Shown: piece after piece, positions 11,600 through 23,100 of the stretch
How the letters are laid out: every line of letters begins with the position of its first letter
Numbering within the stretch: position 1 is the stretch's first letter
Source of the DNA: Tubiluchus corallicola
Lineage: Eukaryota; Priapulida; Priapulimorpha; Priapulimorphida; Tubiluchidae
NCBI GenBank assembly: GCA_030141605.1
Contig: JAQGDQ010000073.1
Coordinates: 124,001-188,000 of the forward strand
Direction: 5' to 3'
Length of the DNA stretch: 64,000 bases
Notes under the pieces: model-generated
Told to the model about the DNA's origin: nothing
Databases searched by the model: none
The model's input: the letters and a program-made list of their open reading frames with translations, nothing else
Made by a program: the position numbers and the translations under genes

Positions 11600-12180
11600 T
11601 ATATATATATAAGATTCGAGGCTACAGCTCGGACGAGGGCACCATTTGCGGCGATCTATATATCAAACGAAAGGTCTCGATCTAGTGTTTTCTCATTGAT
11701 GGTTTATTTTTCGAATCGTGCCCACCGTAACGGGCGGCGAAAAAACCCCAAAAATTGCCCTTTTTCGGCCGTTTTTTGCAAAAGTTATACAGCTGAGATG
11801 TAGAGAACGGGAACGGGCGAGGGGGGTGCTGGATATGGATAGATAGCTCGTTCAGCGGTAGGTGTAGTAGGCATATTTAGAATTCCCGAGAGGGCCAGGG
11901 CGCCCCGCAACGGGCGTTTTCCCGGACCCAACTCGCGATTTTTTCGAAATTTTGACCAAACAGCATGCGGGAAAAACGTTCTAGCGGAGGCCCGGTGGGA
12001 CTCTCGGAAGGAGATTTATAGCTCATCAGAAAGAGGAAGAACGTGGCTACACGATGATGTGGGATATATTTTAGGGCAGGTCCACCGAGAGGAGTATCAA
12101 CGAGTTAGTTAGGAGTTCTATTTTCGGCAATTTTCACTTAGAAAACTGTTGTGACGAATTCCATTGTGCTGACGTCATCC
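11600..12180. repeat. GC/CpG-rich island of diverged ~200-bp modules
   Basis: This block is far richer in G, C and CpG than the AT-rich DNA around it. It looks like about two and a half diverged copies of a module. One shared part is GATCTATATATCAAACGAAAGG / GATAGATAGCTCGTTCAGCGG / GATTTATAGCTCATCAGAAAG; another is CGTAACGGGCGGCGAAAAAA / CGCAACGGGCGTTTTCCC. No long ORF crosses it. A perfect CRE palindrome TGACGTCA sits at 12171-12178 and a strong donor-like TTTAG|GTAAGT at 12260-12269. It could be a transposon fragment, a CpG promoter of an unseen transcript, or foreign DNA. Confidence 0.5.
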
Positions 12181-12621
12181 ATTATTGCTTATAGCTTTAA
12201 TTCAGCAAAAAGCTGCTTTGCGTTAGTTAAACATACAGTAGGCACGAGTACAGGTTTTGCTTTAGGTAAGTAGGCAGGATGTTACGGGCTTTGTGTTATA
12301 AATGAGGACTTGGTAGGACGTTTGCGTATTATTGATTACACGTGTATTTATACGCAAAATCTTTTGCGGGGCCTTTGCTAGTTAGCATATTATTTATGTA
12401 AGCTCAAGAAGTAATACGTAATCATAATGTATTATTATATCTGCACTTGTGTACGACATTAACTGCAAAATACAAGTATATTTACACATATATTTACAAA
12501 TATTCATATAATACATTACAGCTTTTCCTTTACAAAATTTGCCTCAAAAATAAGCCATTTATACAAATCAGCTTTGCAGCAATTAGAAAAATGTACAATA
12601 TTAGACAGTAAAATAGCACAT

Positions 12622-15600
12622 TCACCACCTAGCACCACTCACATTGCCCTGCATCTGAATTTTCTTAAAAAAGTGAAAATGGTCCAAATACTGTTGCACA
12701 GTGTCCTTGGGTGAATATGGTTCTTTCATTCGGGTTGTCAGAACCGTTGGGGGGCTCTGAATGCAGTTTCCCATAAATCCGTGCATGAATTCTTTCATAA
12801 GCTCATAGCAACTGACAGGGATTTCACAAGGCAAATATTCAACCTAAAAACAAAACGTCTCAGTCTTAGTCTCACAGCAGAAAATATTCAGTGAACATAA
12901 TACAATGAAGTTGGTAAAAGCACTGTAGTTAACAGTCAGTTTATTTTATAACATTTCATTAAATTTATTACCATTATTAAATTAATAGCATTACAAATGT
13001 TAAAGGAATGAAGCACATAGCATGTTGAGTTTATTTTAATGTTATCACTTAAACTTAGAAAATATAACTAAGAAATTTGCAAAAAACTATAAAGCATAAA
13101 ATTAATAAATACTACTGCTGTACAGAAATTTTCAGGTGCTATTCACTTGGAAATTATGACGTAACTGTTTGACTTCATGATTTTGCGGAACCACATTGTG
13201 GCTGCTAAAACTAACTGAAAAACTGCAACCTGTAAACCTAATGTTCAGACAAAAGCACCACAAAATAAATGTCTTATTTTTTTGTTACTGTTTTTCTTCA
13301 GCCAAAGAGTGATGTCACTGGCAGAAGAATAGGCATTTAAAATGGGAATGCCCAAGCAAAAATGATCTGATAAAGTGATTTTACTAATTACACGAGGCAC
13401 ATCATGATATTTTTCTTGCTAAATCATTCTAACAGTTCTCGAAAACATTGGAATAAATTTAACTTCTCAGAAGCTTGGCTTTCCCTTTAACGCAAACAAT
13501 GTTAGTGGCGAAGCCCATGGCTAAGACAATAAGCAACCGTGCTTTCATGCGAGATAGAACGTGGTCGGTTGGGTTCAATACATGCTCGCCTAGAGTGGCA
13601 TCAAAAATCCACATTTTCAAAGTATTTAAGAAGTACGCCAGTATTATTCTGCTATATTGTTAGAAAAGAACCTGGGAAAATGAGCAATCCTATTACTCAA
13701 GACACCTATACAATGCATAAAATATTCTGTATCCAGGAGTATATCCGAGACTAGATGAATTCCGGAGACCTAGGTGAGTGAATTTGCTCACCACACATTG
13801 CTCAGTAATCCACTCCAATGCACATACGTCATAAATAAAAATGTTGGGCATAACTCAAGTGTAAAAACTCCCTCTGCCTTGTCTGACATTAGCAATTATA
13901 AAAAGTAAGATCAACGCATATTTTGCAGAACTTTTCTTCGCTCCTACTAGCATACCTCTACAAGAATTCCTTTGAAACTGCCACCCGTTGTCACACTACC
14001 GACTTTGATGAGAAAGTCACACAGCTCATACCTCTGCCCACTAGATTGGATCTTCAAGTTGTCCTTGCGATTATAAATCCCATTCAACTTCATGAGGAAG
14101 ACATCGAGCAGACTGTCGGCAGAAAGGCACAGGCCGCTCTCAAGAACCGCAAATGTAGTAGCTGGCTGCTCTCCATTGTGAATAACGTAAACATTTTTAG
14201 GAGGAGCTATAAAAGGCAAAATGGGTGTTATCATAATAATGAATTAGCAATCATTCGGTAAAATGACAATGAGTAAAAATAACTGACAAATGTAAATACT
14301 TCTTGCAAAGATGTAAATACAAAAAAGCAAATTTATGTAAAATTTCTTATTGTTGCATGCTTTTTTATTTTTCACCTTTCAAAAGATAAAAAAGCACTGG
14401 ATGCGGATTTTCTTGAAACTGTGAGTCTCATAAAATCATACCAAAAGTTTTATTACAGACATAGGGTCCCGTTTTATGCATGTACTTTCTGAACAAACTA
14501 GCTCTCAAATACCTGAGGTACAAGCAAACCAAGACTCTAGCATTTACGCCCGATAGTAGAAGTTCGATGCAGTACTTAGACAATTTTTGTAGCTGAGCAT
14601 AAAACAATTCTACATCAAGGGAAAGTTGAAAGATCTAGTCACTACAATAATTTAGAAGGTTCCAGATGTAGGATTTCTGCCAGGGTTCATACTCCCACAG
14701 ATTTTTACTGTAGAACAATTTTATGGTTTGTAAACCCATTTCTTTTTAATTCTGTTCTAGATACAATTGCAATTAAAACACAAGAAGAGTGTGATTATAT
14801 TTATGAGTAAACAGTTTCGACAATTACCTGCTGTCCCAAAATTGGACTGATAATTTTCGCAATCAACAATAAATGTTCCAGCTTTTGTTGCTCCAAGTGC
14901 TTCTAATCTTTTGTGCAAAATCTCGGCAGCTTCAAAACCACCTTTCCCTTCTGGCACTGGCCACTGATACACACTAAACGAAAAAAGCACATCACATGAC
15001 CAACTAAAAGTCAAATTCAACCAGCTCAATGTCTATAACGTTTTGGCTCTCAATATTAATGTAAGTTTATCAACAATGCCTCTATTATCAATACTGGTAT
15101 GCATCATATTCACAGTGGCAAAACTTACCTACGCCATTAATATGCTAGGCATGCCAGTATCGTTCATTTATAGTAGCAATGTAGAAAACTACCTGGGTTA
15201 TATGAAGTTTTAACTAGTGAATCCTGCAAATCTTTCTGAAGACAAAATCTTAACTTTATCAGCTTTATTAGCACAACTTTATTCTTGTACTAACACAACA
15301 CTATTAGTCATCTGTCATAAAATAAGCTGAAAAAGTTTAAACTCTCACTCTCCCCTTTGTTATCCAAGGCCATAGCTTCATCAAATGTAACTTTTCATTA
15401 GGTAAATGCTTTTCATGAGTTCAGTTCTGAATTTGCAATTCACAATGATTTTTCACACAATTTTGCACTAGTTTTACACAGAACTGCTTTAATTTGGCTA
15501 ACATAACAAGTTGAGAAGAATGAGGATTTTTTTAAGATTTTTATTGTTTATTTTGCTTACATGGAAAAACACAAAGTGCAAGAACTTAAAACTAAAAGCA

Positions 15601-15903
15601 AAAGATATAAAAAATTGCCAAAATGCAAGGGCAACATATAAATGCAAGGCAAGCAACTGAAAATTTATGTACAACAAAACAGTACATTGGGTTAAATGGA
15701 TGCAAGATGTATGACTATGAGTATGAAGCAGTCTTATTGTCTCCATAAATCTTTAAATATCTTTTTTATTATCCTTGATATTATCATATGGGTTTAATTA
15801 AGTAATCATGTATGTCAGTGTCACAGGCTAATTAATTGCGGTAACTTTGAAAGTTTCATTCTAAAATGAAAACTCATGCAAATTCTCACCAAACAACTCC
15901 CAT
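12622..15903 (-). CDS. MED20: MED20, Mediator head module subunit (4 exons)
   Basis: MED20 pairs with MED18 in the Mediator head and helps RNA polymerase II initiation in the nucleus. In transcript order the exons are 15903-15890, 14973-14828, 14206-13956 and 12843-12622, joining in phase to 210 codons plus TGA (human 212). Exon 1 codes only MGVV plus two bases of a Cys codon. Next come VYQWPVPEGKGGF (residues 6-18), LEALGATKAGTFIVDCENY (~27-45), NVYVIHNGEQPATTFAVLES (~58-77), SGQRYELCDFLIKVGSVTTG (~109-128), GILVEVEYLPCE (~132-143) and a C-terminal PKDTVQQYLDHFHFFKKIQ helix. These align throughout with the MED20 TBP-like fold. Exon 1 is short but matches the family's MGVTC start and its intron phase. 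An AG immediately precedes the start codon's leader base. Confidence 0.93.
13500..13600 (+). repeat. Possible tRNA-derived SINE fragment in MED20 intron
   Basis: A box-A-like TGGCGAAGCCCATGG and a box-B-like GGTTCAATA lie about 67 bp apart, followed by GCTCGCC, in a stretch with more G+C than its surroundings. The spacing is longer than in most tRNAs and I cannot fold a full cloverleaf, so a decayed tRNA-derived SINE is more likely than a tRNA gene. Confidence 0.3.
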
Positions 15904-16785
15904 TCTAACTTTATCAGAAAATTGAAAAACACGCTCTAGTTTAGAACTTCATGCTAACGTTCAGTTCAGCGACAACAGGTAATCTGTCTTACAGCTGCAT
16001 TTTCTAGATATTAAACTTCTGTGTATGACAAACGTGGCCTGATATTCATGGTTAGACCGTACACTGCACGTCACGCATATTTACAAAGGCGGATAAAATC
16101 TTAATAAAATTGCATATAAACTTAAAACAGCATGGTAATCTGCATTTGTGAGTCTCAGTGCAAACATCTGTTCAGTGCATTGAAACAAAACTGAAAACGA
16201 AACGTGCCACAAGCGGTGATTTCAATTCATTGTCTAAGACCAACATTATAAACAACAGCAACAACACTTTGCTATTCCGATTCTCGACTCTCTCCACCTA
16301 ATATAGGCAGGCGCCTGAAATAATGTTCATCTATCTTCTCTCCCTTTCCTCAGTTTCTCCTTCATCTTTTACTTGCACAAAATCACACAATGCCCTTTCT
16401 TCCCTACTGCTTTCTATCACAACCTCATCACTCTCTGTCTCCATTTTCTTGCATTGTTTAGTTGTTAATTAGTACTTATTTGGATCAGATGTATTTTAAG
16501 AAGAAATTTCAGGTATGACCTTATAGTGTGTCATACTTATCTTTGTTTGTTTTTAACTAGTTTCTACTGATTATTTACCCCCTCCCCTACAAAACTGTTA
16601 GCCTATGATCTATGCTGCTTTTTGTCATTTTAATCTTAAAAAAATAAAGTTAGTACATATAATTAATTTAGCTGTCTCTAATACTAAATTTATAATTACT
16701 GAATTTTATAAAATTAATGACATAATAACGTGCTCACTATTATTAAAAAACAATAATTCTTCATGATGTTAGTATAGATAATAAA
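15904..16785. other. Presumed MED20 promoter side and intergenic DNA
   Basis: This lies upstream of MED20. It contains a pyrimidine-rich tract at about 16320-16450 (TCTTCTCTCCC and similar). I see no defined promoter element or ORF. Confidence 0.35.
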
Positions 16786-17520
16786 CGTACCCTTGCTTTC
16801 TTTGTCACTACCTTGCTTTTGCCTGGGCCATGGGCATCGTTGCTTTTTGACTGCAATGAATCCGTCACTATTGTCTTCAGCAGCAACAACTTCCTCACAC
16901 GAATGTTGTTTGTCTGAATTTCTTAGTTGAAAGTTTTCATCATGACTGTTGGCTGCTTCTGCATAGTTTTTCTTTTGCTGTGAAAGAGAGTCTGATGCAT
17001 TAGCCGATTCAGACTTATTTGGATGTGCTTTCAGTAGAGCATATAGTTCACTCCTGGACACGGAATTTTGTTTAAGGTCGTTAAGCTCTTGTGAACAATT
17101 TTGCAGCTTCTTTAAAATCATCGAGGTGTCCACTGATTTTAGAGCCATCAGCGGAATCTTAAGTGAATATGCAGACACAAACCTAGGTGTCGGCACTGCA
17201 TCTATTATTGACATATACTGCATGAGTCTGAGAATGTCCATTGCAATTGCTCTGCGTTTCATAGGCCTGATTCTGTTCTTTCTGAAGTGTAGTCTATTAT
17301 TTACTTCTGCTGGCATAAAGACCAAAAGTAATGTTTTTGCTTCTTCGCATAGGTATAATGATCGCGGATAATGATTGATAGATCTAAATATGTTGCCTCA
17401 GCTTCCAACTGGTTCTGTGCAAAACAATTTTCTTCATTGTGAATAAACACTGTTTTCTCGCCATTAATTTGATTAAACCTGACTTTGGCATTTGCCCACG
17501 TTTTGACTTAAGGAGAAGGA
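16786..17520 (-). pseudogene. Decayed LINE ORF1 (L2/Daphne-like)
   Basis: On the minus strand an open frame (17325 to about 16790) encodes RAIAMDILRLMQYMSIIDAV..PTPRFVSAYSLKIPL, then a coiled-coil-like stretch MILKKLQNCSQELNDLKQ, a Ser/Asn-rich linker with KKNYAEAANSH, and DGFIAVKKQRCPWPR. Family L2/CR1-type ORF1 proteins have the same order: a short helical part, a P.FV....IP block, a coiled coil, and a Y..A / DGF...KK basic tail. A frameshifted upstream piece (about 17340-17500) has VRFNQINGEKTVFIHNEEN. No endonuclease follows, so it is a truncated retroelement copy. Confidence 0.5.
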
Positions 17521-17999
17521 TTCGTAAAGAAAAGTTTCAGAATCGCCATTATCTAGTGCTCACTTTCTAGATGTATAGGATTTTGTACAAATAATTAGCT
17601 GTCCAAATTCTGCGCATGGCACGTACAGCATCAGGGTATTTCCTCTTGCATAAATTGCACATTATGGGAGTCATAATAGCTACTTAATTGCCCAGTTATC
17701 AGGACAATACATGCGTGATTAACCACAAGGCTACCTTCTTAGTTTAAACAATATTTTTATTTGATAAGAAACATTACAATCATAAATACATTTATAATAA
17801 AAGTATGGGCACATAATCAAACGCTGATTGGCTAACAGGTATAATCTATATGCCTTTCAGAGAGCAGATACTTCTTTTATAAATTAAGTAGGCCCAGGAT
17901 TACAAGAACCGTTAGTTATGTATTAAGTAATACATACTATAGCATTGTTAGTATTAGGATAAAGTGAGATATCGCCACATAGTAGTATCTGGATATTAT

Positions 18000-18490
18000 A
18001 CTGAGTGAGTGCATTTATAAGATAGATATACTGGGTAGGGACTTGTTGGTAAAGTGGACCAGTGCACAGGAAAATGGTTGGGTCTTCACAGGGAGTGTCA
18101 CAGGAGTGCTGCTGAGGAGGGACAATTAGAATACATGTGTACTTTTAGTAAACTGCAATTCATTCTCATCCGTGCCATATCAACTTGCCCAAACCTAGCA
18201 CCAGTAGCAAAACGAGTTGGTGGCTCACTAACTTTAAACTTACCTTAATTAACCAGCTTACATTTAAATTCAGCAAGCGAGGGAGCATTTCTAATCTCAT
18301 GGGGTAAATTGTTCCAGGCTCGGGTTGTTGCACTTATAAAAGAGCTGTGGTAAGGACTAATTCTATGACATTCACAAATAAAATTGGTCGCAGTTGCGAA
18401 GTGCATTATTCTCTGTGATTGTTCTTACTGTTGGTGGTAACAGATTTTTAAGGTATGAAGGAGCAAGGCAAAGCTACCGACATCACCAGA
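18000..18490 (-). mobile_element. LINE fragment: C-terminus of reverse transcriptase ORF and 3' region
   Basis: On the minus strand the frame ending with TAA at 18245-18247 reads HRISPYHSSFISATTRAWNN then LPHEIRNAPSLAEFK. This is the classic C-terminal block of LINE ORF2 (SF...ATR.WN.LP..IR...S...FK). It is frameshifted upstream and presumably followed by 3' UTR below 18245. Confidence 0.6.
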
Positions 18491-20152
18491 TCTTACTGCC
18501 TAACAGGTTCATAGCCAAAGTTTTGCAACAGTTTCAGTAAAAACGGTAGTTTTTCACAAATGTTAAAAATACGGTTGGTCAATTGCCAGTGAAATTATTG
18601 TAGTCACCTTGCTGGTCAATTCGTACACACGCTTGATATAAGTCTCAAGTGGAACAATTCCAGAATTCAACATAAAAGGCTATAAATTGCAAACACTTTA
18701 TTTATACATCTAACCTGAGCAATCAACCTACGCATTGAGAGTGGAATGGTTAATATGGAAATCGTGCTACTGAATTAGGAACTAATTATAATAAAGTAAA
18801 ATTCTGGAGTGCTCATGTAACAACAGCAAAGTCCTGGGGAGTTGCAATATGGGCAGTGAGTTGAGCTGTGTGGAGACCAGGTGTATTAAGGCACACTTTG
18901 TAGTACTTTGTTATACATGCATAGAAGTGTTCAATTTTAATTCAGCAGTATGATCTGAAGGTAGAGTGTTTACATAGTTTAAACACTAGATAATTTAGTA
19001 GCAACTCAAGACGTCTTATATCTTGTACGCAGATGTGTTGTGAATATTACTGTATATTCAAAACGTTAAGATGACACCATAATATTAGAAGATTAAGCTG
19101 TTTTGTTTATTGGTTTGATGAGAGCAATCTGATGTCATGATGTTTTGGTATGTCTTCATTTAATTGTAGGTGACATTTTCTTCAATAAACTTCCCCCATA
19201 TTTACTCCAGTTGTTTGATGAGAGTGGATTCTCTATTTATCCAACATGACGAACAATAAACGATTGCAATCACAAAAATACGCCCCAAAAAACTTGAAAC
19301 CCTAACTACAGAACAAAGCAGGGCATGGAAGTGTATCAGGGTAGGTCAGGATAAGACGGATAGGACAGGTTAGGATGGTGATGCATAGGCAGGGCAGGAA
19401 GTATTGGACAAGTCCTTCAATGAAAATTTCCTGACAATCTCTGCTGCTCGACAAATACAGTGAAATACAGTAAGCAACTGGTACTGCTTGATAGACTGTT
19501 GCAAGGACGTTATAAATAATGTTTAGGCTTAGGCTGGTGCCCAACTGGGTGACATCTGTATGGTGGCATTGTCAGCTTGCACTACCTGTTAGGCAAAACT
19601 TTTGAAGTGTGCAATTAAAATAGAATAATTATTCTCATGTAGCGTGTTTCACGATAAATTTGGCTAAATCATGAAAATAATAATTGTTTTTATGCAAAAC
19701 TTTGCAAAAGTCAAACCACTGTTAGCTGTATCTCAGGTCACAAGTTTTTGTTAGTGTGGAAGGAAAGAAAATTAGTGATGGTTTTTGACAGTAACAATTA
19801 TACTGGTCAGCAGTAAAATTGGTCAGCAGAAAAGCAAAAGCTAAGATGTAACTGGTTGAGTGAGCGTCTAACAGGAAAACGTTTCTGACTGCAAACAACG
19901 GGGTTTGGAAATAGCCTCTTTAGGTCTTTGTTGAAATTATAACGTTATAAGCAGAATCGAGCAACGAGCATATAGTTCGCACAGGAGTATAAAGAAAACC
20001 ATTTGAGTACAAATACGTGTGGAATTTTTCGTTTTTGAATTTGTCACTGGCTAACTTGTTTTTGTGCGGTAACGCGGTGCGAATCGTGCAAATTGTTCGT
20101 AAATTATAAAAGATAATAACTAGTATTTTTTCTCTATCGTATTTATTGTGAT

Positions 20153-23100
20153 ATGGCAGCGGTAAGAAATTTCTACTAGTTATTTTCTACTAGTTTCTTG
20201 AGTATTTCAACAAGAAGCTTAGTCTTTATCAAAATAACATTACAATCTATCATTTCTGAATCTCATCGCTACAACAATATTTATTTGTTAGCAAAATCAG
20301 ACAAAAATATGAAAATCGTTTTTATTATTAAATGTTTACTTTTTTGAACGGCTCAGTCTTTTCCATACTTTGGCTATTTAACTCCAATAATAAGTCTGAC
20401 CTCAGCAATTTTGGTAGCTTTGTCAGTTAATACCTGCTGTGTAGATTAAGCAAAACTCACCATACCGTTCATAAACAATAGTGAGGAATGCTGATTGAAC
20501 GTCAGGGAAAAGTTTTTTGTCTGATGTAAATATAGGCTTTTCATGTTATTAAGCTTAGTTAATTGTTAATTAAACCTTTGTATAAATACATGTCTTAACT
20601 TATTGTCGAGATACTTTATGTAATAGTTATAAGTCATGGGTCGTTTTTCCTTGATAAAGTACTCTCATCTTATTTGAGCAAATAAACTGAATTGAATTGA
20701 CTTGTCGGTGTCATAATGAATAACCATGTCCAAATTATATTAATATAATAGTTAATATTAATAATATGTGTGTTTGCATAGCAAAATAGTCCATTAATCG
20801 GCAATTAACGTTTTATAGTTATTCACACACTCTGAATCTCCAATTCATGAGGATCATTTTGGTACCAAGTTCATCGCTCTATGTTATTTCTAAGCTGAGC
20901 TAATCCACGTTAAAGTTGTGGTGCAGGCTACACACCAGAAAACATAATCTCCAGAAAATCATTGTTAAAGTCAGCTATTGTAACGTCTCTACAGATAAGA
21001 TAAGATAATATTTATTTTCATCGGTATGATATAAAACAGTACATATTTGTAAAACATGAGCTTAAAGCTCGTCAACCGATATCAAACATAATGTATATGA
21101 GCGATAACATGGTAATAATATGTACTTCTTAAAATCTTTTGGATGCCACCAGAGGTATTGGTACAAGAAAAAAAAATTTATAACTACATGAAGACAGTAA
21201 AAATTTCAGACAGTAAAATTTTAGGCAGTAACATTTTCTAAAATTTACACAAAAAGCTATCTAGGTCAATAAAAATTTTTCCTGCCAACACATTCAGCAT
21301 TTAATTACGACTTAACAAAATTGGGAAGAATTTACAAATGGCACATTTACACGATCGCTGAATTTACCAAGATTTTCGGCCATTCGGAGACAGTTTGGCA
21401 ATTCATTCCACAATGTGGCTCCATAAGAGGAGAAACTTTTCGCTACAAAACGCTTAGCAACCATGCGAAAGTGTGGTTGCTATGGACTTTGCAAGAGCAC
21501 ATTGAAGTTGTGTTTAAATTCAGTAGATGGCTCTTCGTGACGAAGATTTGGGCTTGACAACAGGAAAAACGTGAGTGACTGTTTCCACGAGCTACTATCA
21601 GAATTTGAAGATACAAGTTTTTTGCAATTGCAGTACTAGTTTCTAGACAGAGAAATGGGCACGGGGTTATAAAATTAAATTTTTAGTGTTTTTAGGACAT
21701 TTTTTTGATAATTTGATGCTAGAATATAAAAGTCCAGTATATTTAGCATTTGTTTTTATAAAAAACAAAAAATAAACATTAGACCAAAATTTTGGGTCAT
21801 TCTACTTTGAGGCATCATAACGTAGTTTTAACTATGCCGATTTATGGATGGTTTTGGTTTGCATGCACATGTATATTATATATATAAAATTAATAATATA
21901 TTATTTTTTTTTATTTTTTACGCTTAGTTCAGTACATAAAAGTACCATAGAATAATAAACAAAGCATAGTTAAAAATCACAATTAAAAATATTTCTACAA
22001 AACAAATAAAATAAATATTTACGCAAAGAACAGAGAATTAGTAAGCTAAATATGTAAAAAACGGTTAGTAAGTGTATATTCCCATCGCTGCAACAATATA
22101 TTATTACAGTAATATAATACATCATAATATTTATGTTATTTTATATTATCTAAATTAATTGTAATGGCTGAAATGCAGTATAAATGTGTAAATTAATTAT
22201 CTCTTAAGCAATTCTGATATTTCAAGTGCCAAATTCCATCTAACTGTAACTGTTGCAGATTAAAGCCATTTTATTGATAACCATAAAGTTAATGGGAAGA
22301 TAGAGCACTGATTGCGTCACTGGCTATTGACTTTTGCAACCCTGTATGTCCCGAACATGTGGTGAATTTGTTGCTAAAATCGAAATAAATAAATTAATGT
22401 TGTGAAATTATGTTATTTTCGTTATTTCGGATATGTGTAATGTAGTTTTTAATTGAGATAGTTCATAGTTAACGGTATACCGGGTCAATATCAGTTTTAT
22501 AAATAGTTGTCTTAGCAAAAGACATATTTGTGCTGCAACTCGGCATCTAAATAAAGCTACACAAAATACAGTGGGAAATGCACAATTTAGTCATGTGCTA
22601 AAACCGAGATTAGAATAAAACTTTGTTAAACGAAACCCAAAAAATGCTTAGATTTTGTTATGAAATTAAGATGATTAAACACCCAACATGTAGTTCTTGA
22701 GCAAGCCTGAACTGCTTGATTTTGTGTGAAAACATTTTTAACATACGTGATGTTACTTTTTTCATCATCGACTAGCTAAACAATACTCATTTTTATTGAC
22801 TGAAAACTGAAAAGCGAAAAAAACCACACTTAATGCTGAAATGATAGAAATTATTAGGTAAAAAGCAGGTAGGATTGTCTTACCTTTCTGGTGGCAAAAT
22901 ATTGCAAGCCTGTTATGTCTTGCCCCTTTTTCTGTTAAGGCTTTGATCATTCTGTGCAACAGCTACTCTGTCAAATACTTTTGAATAGTCCTTCAGTCTA
23001 ATGGAAAAGTATTTCTCCACAATTTCTTTCATAAATTGGAAAACTTGGAAACCGTGGTGTTCGGTTGTGATCGGTGAATGAGTTCTGATTGACTTGGTTA

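Noticed and set aside
13475-13754. Two overlapping plus-strand ORFs in the MED20 intron
   Set aside because: Neither looks like a protein; the higher G+C is better explained by a SINE-like fragment.
13923-14261. 112-codon plus-strand ORF
   Set aside because: It is the antisense shadow of MED20 exon 3.
19302-19544. 80-codon minus-strand ORF
   Set aside because: It comes from a G-rich degenerate repeat (CAGGGTAGGTCAGGATAAG and similar); no protein resemblance.
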